Shown piece by piece: positions 52,716 through 60,698 of a stretch of DNA of 64,000 bases. The DNA comes from an uncultured Eubacteriales bacterium. Its GTDB lineage: Bacteria; Bacillota; Clostridia; Oscillospirales; Acutalibacteraceae. The position numbers were made by a program, and so were the translations under genes. The notes beneath the pieces were generated by a model that made no database searches, was not told where the DNA came from, and worked only from the letters and a program-made list of their open reading frames with translations. The DNA is taken from contig CAJKBQ010000014.1 of assembly GCA_905198155.1 (NCBI GenBank), positions 1-64,000 of the forward strand, read 5' to 3'. Every line of letters begins with the position of its first letter. Position 1 is the stretch's first letter.

Positions 52716-52737
52716 GCGACGGGAGGCGCAAAAACAT

Positions 52738-53841
52738 ATGATTCGTGCGGTTTTGATCGGGTTCGCCCATATGCACGTCAACGAAATTGCCCAGTACATT
52801 CACGAGCAGCCGGAATTTCAGCTGATCGGCTGTGCCGATATTGCGCCGGAGCTGCCGGAGCAGACCCAGGCGCGCTACACCCGCGCGTGGAACCTGAAAC
52901 ACGTGGCGGACACGTTTGCCGTCCCGGTGTTTGAAGATTACAAGCAAATGCTCGACGCGCTCGCACCGGACATTGCGTTTATCCTGACGGAAAACTTCCG
53001 CAAGCCGGACGTGGTGGAAGAATGCGCGAAGCGCGGGATCACCATCTCCGTCGAAAAGCCGATTGCGACCACCTACGACGGCGCACGCCGCATCCGTGCG
53101 GCGGCCGAGCAATACGGCGTGGAAATCTTCGTCAACTGGCCGACCACCTGGCGGCCGTATATGATTCAGATGCGGCACGCGATGGAAAGCGGGATCGTCG
53201 GCGACATCCTGAAAATGTACTACGTCAACGGCCACACCGGCCCGCTGGGCAAAGGCGCGCGCCACCGCGGCGTCGATGCAGCGGCCGAAGAAATGACCGA
53301 CGCGCAGCGCGCGTCCACCTGGTGGTACCAAGCGAACAAAGGCGGCGGCGCGTTCCTGGACATCGGGTGCTACGGCAGTATGTACAGCCGGCTGTTCCAC
53401 AAGCATGAGCAGGCGCAGGCGGTGTACGCTTACGGCGCGAACCTGAACACGCCGTACTGCGACGCGGCCGACAATGTGGCGGCGATCATCCGCTACCCGA
53501 AGTCGTACAGCGTGATCGAAGGCACATGGACGGCGCCGAACGGCTTTATGCCCGCCGGGCCGGTGATCACAGGGCGCGACGGCGTGCTGTACTGCACCCG
53601 CAACGACGAAGGCGCGCCGCGCGTGAAAGCGCTCGATATTTACGGCAATGCGCTCGAAGTCCCGCCGGTGACGGTGCCGGACAACATGAAGAACATCGCG
53701 TGGCACTACGCTGCCCACAAGCTCGACGGCGCGCCGATTGACGAAACGATCACCCTGGATCGCAACATGGAGGTCATGGGGATCCTCGATGCGATTGTTC
53801 GTTCCGGCAAAAGCTGGCGCGAAGAGGAAGTGGCGCGGTGA
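52738..53841 (+). CDS. Gfo/Idh/MocA-family oxidoreductase 4
   Basis: A 367-residue member of the subtype shared with oxidoreductase 2: atypical cofactor loop (VLIGFAHMHVNEIAQY), EKP kept (VEKPIATTY), and STWWYQANKGGGAFLDIGCY in the C-terminal half. The GACGGGAGG site precedes the ATG. The stop overlaps the GTG start of the glycyl radical activase (GTGA), so redox enzyme and radical system are translated together, which is good evidence for one pathway. Confidence 0.85.
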   Translation: MIRAVLIGFAHMHVNEIAQYIHEQPEFQLIGCADIAPELPEQTQARYTRAWNLKHVADTFAVPVFEDYKQMLDALAPDIAFILTENFRKPDVVEECAKRGITISVEKPIATTYDGARRIRAAAEQYGVEIFVNWPTTWRPYMIQMRHAMESGIVGDILKMYYVNGHTGPLGKGARHRGVDAAAEEMTDAQRASTWWYQANKGGGAFLDIGCYGSMYSRLFHKHEQAQAVYAYGANLNTPYCDAADNVAAIIRYPKSYSVIEGTWTAPNGFMPAGPVITGRDGVLYCTRNDEGAPRVKALDIYGNALEVPPVTVPDNMKNIAWHYAAHKLDGAPIDETITLDRNMEVMGILDAIVRSGKSWREEEVAR

Positions 53842-54608
53842 GCGCGCGCGGAATGATCGCCGATATCCAGCGGTGCAGCCTGCACGACGGGCCGGGCATC
53901 CGCACCACCGTCTTTTTCAAAGGCTGCCCGCTGCACTGCGCGTGGTGCCACAACCCGGAGTGCATTGACCCCGCGCCGGAGGAGCTGTTTTACGCGGAAA
54001 AATGCATTCACTGCGGTCACTGCGCCGAAGGGTGCTTTTCCGGTGCGCGGGTGACGTGCGGACGGGAACTGACCGTGCCGCAGCTGCTGGCAGAGCTGGA
54101 CGGCGACCGCCCGTACTACGGCGCGGACGGCGGCGTGACGTTTTCCGGCGGCGAACCGATGATGCAGCCGGCGTTCCTGGCGGAAGCGGCCGATGCGTGC
54201 CGCGCCGCCGGGATCCGCACGGCGATTGAAACGTCTATGCTGCGGTTCGACGCGGAGATCCTGCGCCGGATGGACTGGATTATGGCCGACCTCAAAATCT
54301 GGGATTCCGACACGCACCGGCAGTACACCGGCGTGCCGAACGAACCGATCAAAGAAAATCTGCGCCGCGCCGATGCGCTCGGCATCCCGATGGTGATCCG
54401 TACGCCGGTGATCCCGGAGATTGACCAAGGGATTCCGCAGATTGCGGAATTTGCCGCCGGGCTGCGCAGCGTGCGGCAGTACGAGCTGCTGCCGTATCAC
54501 CCGCTGGGCGACGCCAAGCGCGCGGCGATGGGGCAGCCGCCCGCGCCGTTTACCGTGCCGCCCAAAGACATCATGAAGGAGTGGAATACCTATGCTTTCT
54601 TACGCTGA
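53838..54608 (+). CDS. Glycyl-radical enzyme activating protein (radical SAM)
   Basis: A 256-residue activase that installs the glycyl radical on the enzyme encoded next. The radical SAM cluster is CPLHCAWC (Cys30, 34, 37), with SGGEP (103-107) for S-adenosylmethionine binding. A ferredoxin-like insert holds one 4Fe-4S motif (Cys56, 59, 62, 66); the second auxiliary cluster usual in glycerol-dehydratase-type activases is not evident. The start is GTG 53838, coupled to the stop of the previous gene. The end overlaps the start of the glycyl radical enzyme by 17 bases. Confidence 0.93.
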   Translation: MSARGMIADIQRCSLHDGPGIRTTVFFKGCPLHCAWCHNPECIDPAPEELFYAEKCIHCGHCAEGCFSGARVTCGRELTVPQLLAELDGDRPYYGADGGVTFSGGEPMMQPAFLAEAADACRAAGIRTAIETSMLRFDAEILRRMDWIMADLKIWDSDTHRQYTGVPNEPIKENLRRADALGIPMVIRTPVIPEIDQGIPQIAEFAAGLRSVRQYELLPYHPLGDAKRAAMGQPPAPFTVPPKDIMKEWNTYAFLR

Positions 54609-56808
54609 CCGCCTGGCGGAGATGCGCCGCACCAAAATCGCGCATACGCTCGCCAAGCGCGCGCAAAACGGATACACCGACCTCGACGACTTCGGCACCG
54701 TGCCGCTGCCGGAGGGGTACTATGTGGAGCCGTGGTACAACAGCGAAAACGGCAGCTTTTACGGGTTCGACGGGATGAGCGAAAACTTCGTCCGCGTGAT
54801 GAACGCGCACGAACCGTATGTGGACCCGATGGAGATGCTGTGCGGCCGCTGGCGCGATATGCTCGTCAATTACCGCGGCGACATTCACTATATGCCGGAC
54901 TGGATGAAGAAAAACCCGAAGATTCGCGACTTCGTTGCGCACGGCGCGACGGCGCAGTGGAGCAAGCGGTGGGACGAAAAGCACTTCCCGTACGACGAGC
55001 TGAAGCCGCTGCAAAAAAAGTACAACATCACCACCGGCATCGACGGCGACGCGCACTTTGCGTGCGACTACCGGATCGGGCTGGCGCTGGGGTTCGGCGG
55101 TTTTTTGGAGAAAATTGAAAAATACCGCGCAATTCACCCCGACAAGGCCGATTTTTACAACGCCGAGGAACGCTGCGTCCGCGCGATGATCGACTTCGTC
55201 CAGCGGCACATCGACCGCATCCGGGAAATGATTCCCGCTGAAACGCGGCCGGAGCTGAAAGAGAATTTGCAGCAAATGCTGGAAACGTGCGAGCGCGTGA
55301 AGCTGGGCGCGCCGCAGACGTTCCGCGAAGCGTGCCAGTGGGTCGGGTTTTTCAACTGCTGCGCGCGCGTTTACACGCGCGACGGCGCCGGGTTCCAGCT
55401 GGACACGCTGCTGCTGCCGTATTACGAAGCGGACGTGAAGGCCGGGATTTTGGACGACGAGACGGCCAAATTCCTGATCGCGAACCTGCTGCTGATTGAC
55501 CCGCACTACTACCAGGTGTCCGGCGTCGATGCCAACGACCGCGACATGACGAATCACCTGTCGTACCTGATTTTGGACGCGGCCGATTCGCTGAATATTT
55601 CCTGCAACATCACCGTGCGCGTGCACGAAAACTGCGACCCGGAATTCCTGCGCAAAGCGGTGTACTACCTGTTCAAAAACAAAAACGGCTGGCCGCGCTT
55701 CTGCAACGACAAAACGCTGGCCGAAGGCTATATGCGCACCGGCGCCGACAAGCAGACGGCGCGCGAACGCATTGCGGTGGGGTGCAACTGGATGTGCGTG
55801 CCCGGCCGCGAATTCCCGATGAACGACACCGTCAAAGTCAACGTCGCCAAAGTGATGGAGCAGGCGCTGATCGATCTGCGCGGCGAGGCAGACAAATCCA
55901 CCGACCGGCTGTTTGAACTGTTCCAAACGCACCTGAAAAAAGCGGTGGAAGTGACGGCGGCGGGCGTGAACCTGCATTTGGATCACGTGTGGCAGGTGAC
56001 GCCGGAGCTGATTATGAACCTGATGATGCACCACACGATCGAAGAAGGACTGGACGCGTCGCAGGCCGCGGAGCTGTTCACCGTCGGGGTGGACGGCGCG
56101 GGGCTGGCCGTAGTCGCCGATTCGTTCGGCGCAATCCAGTGCCGCGTGGAGCAGGAGCACCGCCTGACGTGGGATCAGCTGTACGACGCGATGGACAGCG
56201 ACTTTGCCGACGAACGCATCCGCGCGATGATGAAATCGGCGCCGCGGTACTGCGGCGGCGGAACGATCTCCGATGCATGGGCGAAAAAGCTGACCGATGT
56301 GTGGGTGCGCACGGTGCGCGCGCAGCAAATGCCGAAAGGACGCCAGCTGGTGCCGGGCTGGTTTTCGTGGGCGCGATCGATCGAATACGGGTCGGTCGTC
56401 GGCGCGACGCCCAATGGCCGCCGCAGCGGGGAGCCGATTTCGCACGGCGCAAACCCGAACCCCGGCTTCCGGCAGGACGGCGCGGTTACGGCACAGTCCA
56501 GCGGGATTGCGGCGGTGCAGTGCGGATACGGCAACACCGCACCGCTCCAGCTGGAGTTTGACCCGCAGATCACCATCCAGGAAGGCGGCGTAGACCGCGT
56601 GCTGGAGCTGATCCGGACGCATTTCCGCCTGGGCGGCACGCTGATTAACATCAATGTGCTCGACGGCCAAAAGCTGCTCGAAGCGAACAAAGATCCGTCG
56701 CTGCACCCCGATTTGGTGGTGCGCGTCACGGGATTTACGGCGTATTTTGCGTCGCTAAGCCCCAAATTCCGGCAGCTGGTCGTGGATCGGTTCCTGCAGG
56801 GGATGTAA
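54592..56808 (+). CDS. Glycyl radical enzyme with atypical active site
   Basis: A 738-residue glycyl radical enzyme of the PFL/diol-dehydratase superfamily. The C-terminal radical site is RVTGFTAYF with Gly714. The thiyl loop reads VGCNWMCVPGRE (Cys398). Aligned with the dehydratase pattern GCVEP, the Cys is kept but Glu is Trp400 and Pro is Met401, with a second Cys at 402. The general-base Glu of B12-independent diol dehydratases, CutC and hydroxyproline dehydratase is therefore absent, and PFL-type paired adjacent Cys are also absent. It is not pyruvate formate-lyase by these residues. Substrate unknown; four co-transcribed oxidoreductases suggest an oxidised polyol or sugar derivative. 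Confidence 0.9.
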   Translation: MLSYADRLAEMRRTKIAHTLAKRAQNGYTDLDDFGTVPLPEGYYVEPWYNSENGSFYGFDGMSENFVRVMNAHEPYVDPMEMLCGRWRDMLVNYRGDIHYMPDWMKKNPKIRDFVAHGATAQWSKRWDEKHFPYDELKPLQKKYNITTGIDGDAHFACDYRIGLALGFGGFLEKIEKYRAIHPDKADFYNAEERCVRAMIDFVQRHIDRIREMIPAETRPELKENLQQMLETCERVKLGAPQTFREACQWVGFFNCCARVYTRDGAGFQLDTLLLPYYEADVKAGILDDETAKFLIANLLLIDPHYYQVSGVDANDRDMTNHLSYLILDAADSLNISCNITVRVHENCDPEFLRKAVYYLFKNKNGWPRFCNDKTLAEGYMRTGADKQTARERIAVGCNWMCVPGREFPMNDTVKVNVAKVMEQALIDLRGEADKSTDRLFELFQTHLKKAVEVTAAGVNLHLDHVWQVTPELIMNLMMHHTIEEGLDASQAAELFTVGVDGAGLAVVADSFGAIQCRVEQEHRLTWDQLYDAMDSDFADERIRAMMKSAPRYCGGGTISDAWAKKLTDVWVRTVRAQQMPKGRQLVPGWFSWARSIEYGSVVGATPNGRRSGEPISHGANPNPGFRQDGAVTAQSSGIAAVQCGYGNTAPLQLEFDPQITIQEGGVDRVLELIRTHFRLGGTLININVLDGQKLLEANKDPSLHPDLVVRVTGFTAYFASLSPKFRQLVVDRFLQGM

Positions 56809-56811
56809 AGC

Positions 56812-56850
56812 AAAAGCCGGTCGGTGCGCGTGCATCGGCCGGCTTTTTTT
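56812..56850 (+). terminator. Terminator of the glycyl radical operon
   Basis: AAAGCCGGTCGG and TCGGCCGGCTTT form a stem with a GC-rich loop, followed by T7, 5 bases after the stop codon. Confidence 0.85.
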
Positions 56851-56904
56851 GGCGTGCGGACGGAAAAGTTTTGCTCCGAGGGAATGCGGGAAAGATACCG
56901 GTTT

Positions 56905-58431
56905 TCAGTTTGCGCTGCACACAAACTGCACCGGGATATAGATCCGCCCGGGGCGGTCGTGGGCGCGGACTTCCAGCAGGACGGTCTGCACCGGTTCGCG
57001 GAACAGCCCGGCCGTGACGGTGAATTCCGCTTCGGCATTGCCGCTGCCGCAGTGATACTGGTTCAGGAAAATCGCCTGCTGTGTGCCGCCGCTGATCGTC
57101 CAGTCCTCCGGCAGCATCCACCGCAGTTCCAGCCACAGCTGCGCGCCGACAAATCCGGAGACGTTTTCCGCGTGCAGATGCAGCCGCGCCGTGGCGCCGG
57201 ATTGCAGGCTCACGCCGTCGAGCGCGCTGACCTGGATTTTCATAATCGGGTTTTCGCCGGTGAACGTTTCGGCGCACACGGGGTAGTAATCTTTGAAGCA
57301 GTACGACCGGAGGTGGAACGGCCCGCGCGGCCGGTCGGCCATCTGATCCGCGTCCAGCAGCGTCAGCTCTGCGCCGACGGCGAACGGATCGAACTGCCCG
57401 ACCATAAATGCCGGCATCAGCCGGCAGGTGCGCTGCGTCAGCTCGGGAATATCTTTCGGGATATCAATAAACGACGTTTTTGTGTTCAGCGAGCAGGTTG
57501 CGATGGTGTCGCCGACGGGCGCGACCCACTGCTCCGGCAGATTGGCAGCGCCGCGGAGGATGCCCAGCATCGCGCCCAGCGTGGCGGTGGTGCAGTCGCC
57601 GTCTTCGCCGCATCCGGCAGCGATGCAGATGCTGCGCCCAAAGTCGCTTTCGCCGAACAGCCACCCGATCACCACAATGCCGATGTTGCTCGGCGCGTCG
57701 TACCCCCACGGACCCAGCGGCAGGTTGTCCGCCGACGGTTTGCCGGTCTGGCGGCCGAACGAGCCGGGGATTTCGCTGAGCAGCCGGATGCGCGCCTGCT
57801 TCCACGTCATGCGCTCGGCATGGCACTGCTGCGCGATGCGTACCGCTTTGGCGACGCCGCAGTCCGCCGGAATGTACGACAGGCCGATGTCGATCAGCGT
57901 TTCCGGGTCGCCGCAGACGAATGCCGCGCTTTCGAGCGCCGCGGTGAATACTTCGGCGTACACGCCTTCGTCGGCATGATCCACGCTCGCGTCCTCGTAC
58001 GCGTATTTCACCGCCAGTTCCGGGTGCCCCGGCATCAGACACGCCCACAGCTCGCTGCGGATCCACGCACCGTTGGAGTCTTTGAACGCGTTGCAGTACG
58101 CGCCGGACAGCGGCGGTTCCAGCCCCAGCCGCAGATTGCACTTGCCGACACCGTACTCCGCCCAGTTCGGAACGATCGCCGTGATCCAGTATTCCGCCAG
58201 GATTTTGGCGTTGACGCCCGTTTGGTACCGTTCCGCCGCGCACAACCATGCCAGCTGTAAGTCAAGGTCGTCGTTCGGCAGCGCACCGGCCGACAGATCG
58301 GTGGTGTAAAAGTCAAGATCCACCGCGCGGTTGCTGCCCTCAAACGGTGCGCCCAGCGTGCCGCCGATGTTTTTGCCCAGCCAGCATCCGCGGACTTTGT
58401 CGCGGTACTCGGCCATCGAAAGTGTTGCCAT
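56905..58431 (-). CDS. ADP-ribosylglycohydrolase-family protein with C-terminal extension
   Basis: A 508-residue protein. Residues 10-320 read as an ADP-ribosylglycohydrolase (DraG) domain: GCWLGKNIGGTLGAPFEG at the start, an acidic metal motif PNDDLDLQ (53-60), and CGEDGDCTTATLGAMLGI (about 272-289), the GxDxDTxA motif with Cys before Thr. It could cleave ADP-ribose from protein or small molecules, or another N- or O-glycoside. The last 170 residues form a beta-rich domain (FTGENPIMKIQVSALDG onward) not found in DraG. It is convergent with the glycyl radical operon and probably belongs to the same pathway, with its own regulated promoter. Confidence 0.8.
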   Translation of the reverse strand: MATLSMAEYRDKVRGCWLGKNIGGTLGAPFEGSNRAVDLDFYTTDLSAGALPNDDLDLQLAWLCAAERYQTGVNAKILAEYWITAIVPNWAEYGVGKCNLRLGLEPPLSGAYCNAFKDSNGAWIRSELWACLMPGHPELAVKYAYEDASVDHADEGVYAEVFTAALESAAFVCGDPETLIDIGLSYIPADCGVAKAVRIAQQCHAERMTWKQARIRLLSEIPGSFGRQTGKPSADNLPLGPWGYDAPSNIGIVVIGWLFGESDFGRSICIAAGCGEDGDCTTATLGAMLGILRGAANLPEQWVAPVGDTIATCSLNTKTSFIDIPKDIPELTQRTCRLMPAFMVGQFDPFAVGAELTLLDADQMADRPRGPFHLRSYCFKDYYPVCAETFTGENPIMKIQVSALDGVSLQSGATARLHLHAENVSGFVGAQLWLELRWMLPEDWTISGGTQQAIFLNQYHCGSGNAEAEFTVTAGLFREPVQTVLLEVRAHDRPGRIYIPVQFVCSAN

Positions 58432-58467
58432 AGTTCCAGACACTCCTTTTCCAAGATCGTTTTTTAT

Positions 58468-58496
58468 ATTATACCAGATTTTCGGCCGTCTGTCCC
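58468..58496 (-). promoter_or_regulatory. Promoter of the ADP-ribosylglycohydrolase-family gene
   Basis: TATAAT (58468-58473) with a weak -35 GGGACA (58491-58496) 17 bp away, on the minus strand. Confidence 0.65.
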
Positions 58497-58498
58497 GG

Positions 58499-58560
58499 CG
58501 AAACCGATCGACTTCCATGCGAAACCGATCGGTTTTGGGCAGGAATCTGATCGTTTTCGC
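58499..58560 (-). promoter_or_regulatory. Three phased GATCG boxes upstream of the promoter
   Basis: CGAAACCGATCGACTT (58499-58514), GCGAAACCGATCGGTTTTGG (58519-58538) and GAATCTGATCGTTTTCGC (58543-58560) contain GATCG at 58506, 58527 and 58549, 21 and 22 bp apart (two helical turns). They end 2 bp before the -35 box, the usual place for an activator. The middle box is a palindrome (AAACCGATCGGTTT). A further AAGATCGTTTT lies at 58453-58463, just downstream of the -10 box. Confidence 0.65.
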
Positions 58561-58584
58561 ATGGTTTGCCCAATTGCAAGAAAA

Positions 58585-58614
58585 AAGCGTCCGCACCTTG
58601 CGATGCGGACGCTG
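58585..58614 (-). terminator. Terminator of a minus-strand transcript
   Basis: CAGCGTCCGCATCG and the matching TGCGGACGCT arm form a strong hairpin, followed by six T on the minus strand. No recognised gene lies upstream, so it ends the transcript starting near 59586. Confidence 0.8.
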
Positions 58615-59592
58615 CTGATGATTATTGAATGGAGCGCCATGACGGGCTTTACCCGTCGAAGTGAAAAAGTAAAAAATCGCTTTCTGAAAATGCGGTTCAC
58701 ATTTTCCGGGTACTTACCGCCGATTTTCGGGATCGGCGGCGGCGTGAACCGGCGGACAATCAGTCAAAATCATTGGACTGCCTCCCAATCAGATTCGTGG
58801 TTGGTTTTGCAAGCCCCCGGCGGAACTTGCCGGACGAACAGTACCCTGTACTTTGGACTCAACTCCTGTCAAATGCTCAATGTGTCAATTGCGGATATCG
58901 AAGAAACCGTGCCAAAACGGTTCTGCTCAAAACATGGGACTCAGCCTTTCTGCTTGAGCTTTGGACTCAGCTCAAAAGTCAATGGTTGGTTTTGCAAGCC
59001 CCGGCGGGACCTGCCGGACGAACAACAACCTGTATTTTGGACTCACTCCTGTCAGATATCGATGCATTTCTATGCTTCTGTGCGATGGAATCGTGCCGGT
59101 GCGGCTGCACAGGCGAAGCAAATCAAATCATTGGACTCAGCCTTTCCGTTGAATTTGGGAATCCTGTTGTTTTATTCTGAACGGAGGGTGCGCCCCGTGC
59201 GCTTCTCCGGAAAACTCCTGACGGTGTTTGGGGGGAACCGAACAAAATCGGGGAACATCTCGCTGAGGATACAAACTTACTTAGCCCATTGGACTCATGC
59301 CTTTCGGAATAAGATGGGGGTACCGAAACTTACCGGAATTTCGGACTCACCTCTTTCTGCAAACGTAAAAATGATGGATAACTCGATCTATTCAATTGTA
59401 CGGTCCTGGCCGCACTGCATTTGTTCCGGAAATTCAAATATCCCGACTGGATCGGGTGCTTGAAAGCCGCCATTCGGCTTCGCGCGAACCCCGCGTTATT
59501 TTCCGGACGTCTGCTGCGACCCTTCTTCCTTGTTCACTGGACTCTCCTCCTTTCGGCGTTTTTCGTTTTCTCTCTTCCTTGATTGCATCTAT
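58615..59592 (-). repeat. Gene-free transcript region with nine GAGTCC motifs
   Basis: Reading the minus strand, nine sites join a purine tract (GAAAGG, GGAGG or CAGGAG) to AGTCC, usually GAGTCC followed by AAAG, AATG or AGTG. On the plus strand they are GGACT(C) at 58775, 58855, 58937, 58963, 59039, 59133, 59291, 59343 and 59539. A 75-bp unit is present twice (58798-58874 and 58983-59057), about 85 percent alike. No frame gives a protein longer than a few tens of residues that I can support. A promoter lies at its right end and a terminator at its left. Confidence 0.65.
59496..59537 (-). CDS. Possible 13-residue leader peptide
   Basis: GTG 59537 lies 8 bases after a full AAAGGAGG site and about 50 bases after the predicted transcript start. 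It encodes a 13-residue peptide beginning with NKEEGSQQTSGK after the initiator, then TAA. The initiation signals are excellent for so small a frame. It may be a leader peptide or the remnant of a longer gene. Confidence 0.35.
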   Translation of the reverse strand: MNKEEGSQQTSGK

Positions 59593-59621
59593 ATCATACC
59601 ACATCATCATGCGAATGTCAA
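59593..59621 (-). promoter_or_regulatory. Strong promoter of the GAGTCC-repeat transcript
   Basis: TTGACA (59616-59621) and TATGAT (59593-59598) on the minus strand with a 17-bp spacer. Confidence 0.8.
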
Positions 59622-59731
59622 TAGATATTTTCAAAAAAATTGCTTTTATTTTATGAATTTCACTATTGCACAAAACGAATCTATCAAATATAGGCAACCC
59701 TACAAACTTTTCGAAACTTGGCGGAATTCGC

Positions 59732-59760
59732 TTGCAATTCTGCTGAAAATGTATTATAAT
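59732..59760 (+). promoter_or_regulatory. degV-type gene promoter
   Basis: TTGCAA (59732-59737), a 17-bp spacer and TATAAT (59755-59760). Confidence 0.75.
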
Positions 59761-59801
59761 AAAAATGTTAGCGCTTTGCAAAAACAGAGGAGAATTTTGG
59801 A

Positions 59802-60653
59802 ATGAGTCAGAAGATTAAAATTATTTCAGACAGCACCAGCGACCTGACCCCCGCGCTTTGCGAGCAGTACGGGATTTCGATCGTACCGCTGACGGTCACC
59901 CTCGGGACCGAATCGTTCCTGGACGGCGTCACGATCCAGCCGGACCGGCTGTATGCGTACTACACGCAGCACAAAGCGCTGCCCAAAACGGCTGCGCCCA
60001 CACCGGTGGATTTTCAAAACGAATTTCAGAAGTGGACGGCGCAGGGGTACGACGTGATCTGCTTCACAATCAGCTCCGATTTTTCCGCATCCTATACCAA
60101 TGCCTGCCTGGCGGCGGAGGGGATGCGCGGCGTGTACATCGTAGATTCGCGGAACCTGTCCACCGGTGTCGGCCTGCAAGTGCTGCGCGCGGCGGAGTGG
60201 GCGGCGCAGGGTGTCCCCACGGAAGAACTGATTCAGCGGCTGGCGGCGCTTCCGGCCAAAGTGGAGGCCAGCTTCATCATCAACACGCTCGAATTCCTGT
60301 GGAAAGGCGGCCGCTGCTCCGGCGTGGCGGCGCTGGGCGCCAACGTGCTGCGGCTGAAACCGTGCATCGAAGTGATCGACGGCAAAATGTCCGTCGGCAA
60401 AAAATTCCGCGGCGACCTGACGTCGTGCGTGAAAAACTACGTCCGCCAGCGGCTGGAAAACCGCACCGATATCGACACCTCGCGCATTTTCATCACGCAT
60501 TCCGGGATGACCGACCCGGCGGACGTGGAAGCGGCGCGCTGCGCCATCGAGCAGTGTATGCATTTCGATGAAATCCTCGAAACGCACGCCAACTGCACCG
60601 TCTGCACGCACTGCGGGCCGAATACGCTCGGCGTGCTGTTCATCCGGAAATAA
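59802..60653 (+). CDS. DegV-family fatty-acid-binding protein
   Basis: A 283-residue DegV protein: KIISDSTSDLTPAL at the start, PKTAAPTPVDF, FTISSDFSASYTNA, VYIVDSRNLSTGVGL and GGRCSG, all typical. It binds a fatty acid between two domains; in Firmicutes some members (FakB) present exogenous fatty acids to the kinase FakA. No fakA is in the window, so the precise role is open. CAGAGGAG lies 8 bases before the ATG. The nuclease-like fusion gene follows 45 bp later. Confidence 0.93.
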   Translation: MSQKIKIISDSTSDLTPALCEQYGISIVPLTVTLGTESFLDGVTIQPDRLYAYYTQHKALPKTAAPTPVDFQNEFQKWTAQGYDVICFTISSDFSASYTNACLAAEGMRGVYIVDSRNLSTGVGLQVLRAAEWAAQGVPTEELIQRLAALPAKVEASFIINTLEFLWKGGRCSGVAALGANVLRLKPCIEVIDGKMSVGKKFRGDLTSCVKNYVRQRLENRTDIDTSRIFITHSGMTDPADVEAARCAIEQCMHFDEILETHANCTVCTHCGPNTLGVLFIRK

Positions 60654-60698
60654 CCGTCCCCCTATTTTGTACGCAGAGAAGGAGCATCGGGTTCGCTC

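Noticed and set aside
54571..56706. A 711-codon minus-strand frame opposite the glycyl radical enzyme
   Set aside because: Antisense shadow; no motif.
54592..56808. Calling the glycyl radical enzyme a pyruvate formate-lyase
   Set aside because: The adjacent Cys-Cys of PFL is absent, and the activase has a ferredoxin-like insert unlike PFL activase.
58464..58700. A 78-codon minus-strand frame over the GATCG array
   Set aside because: It crosses a terminator and the operator boxes, and has no ribosome site.
58775..59544. A CRISPR array suggested by recurring GGACTC
   Set aside because: Repeat units are only 6-10 bp, spacing is irregular (26 to 196 bp) and no cas gene is near.
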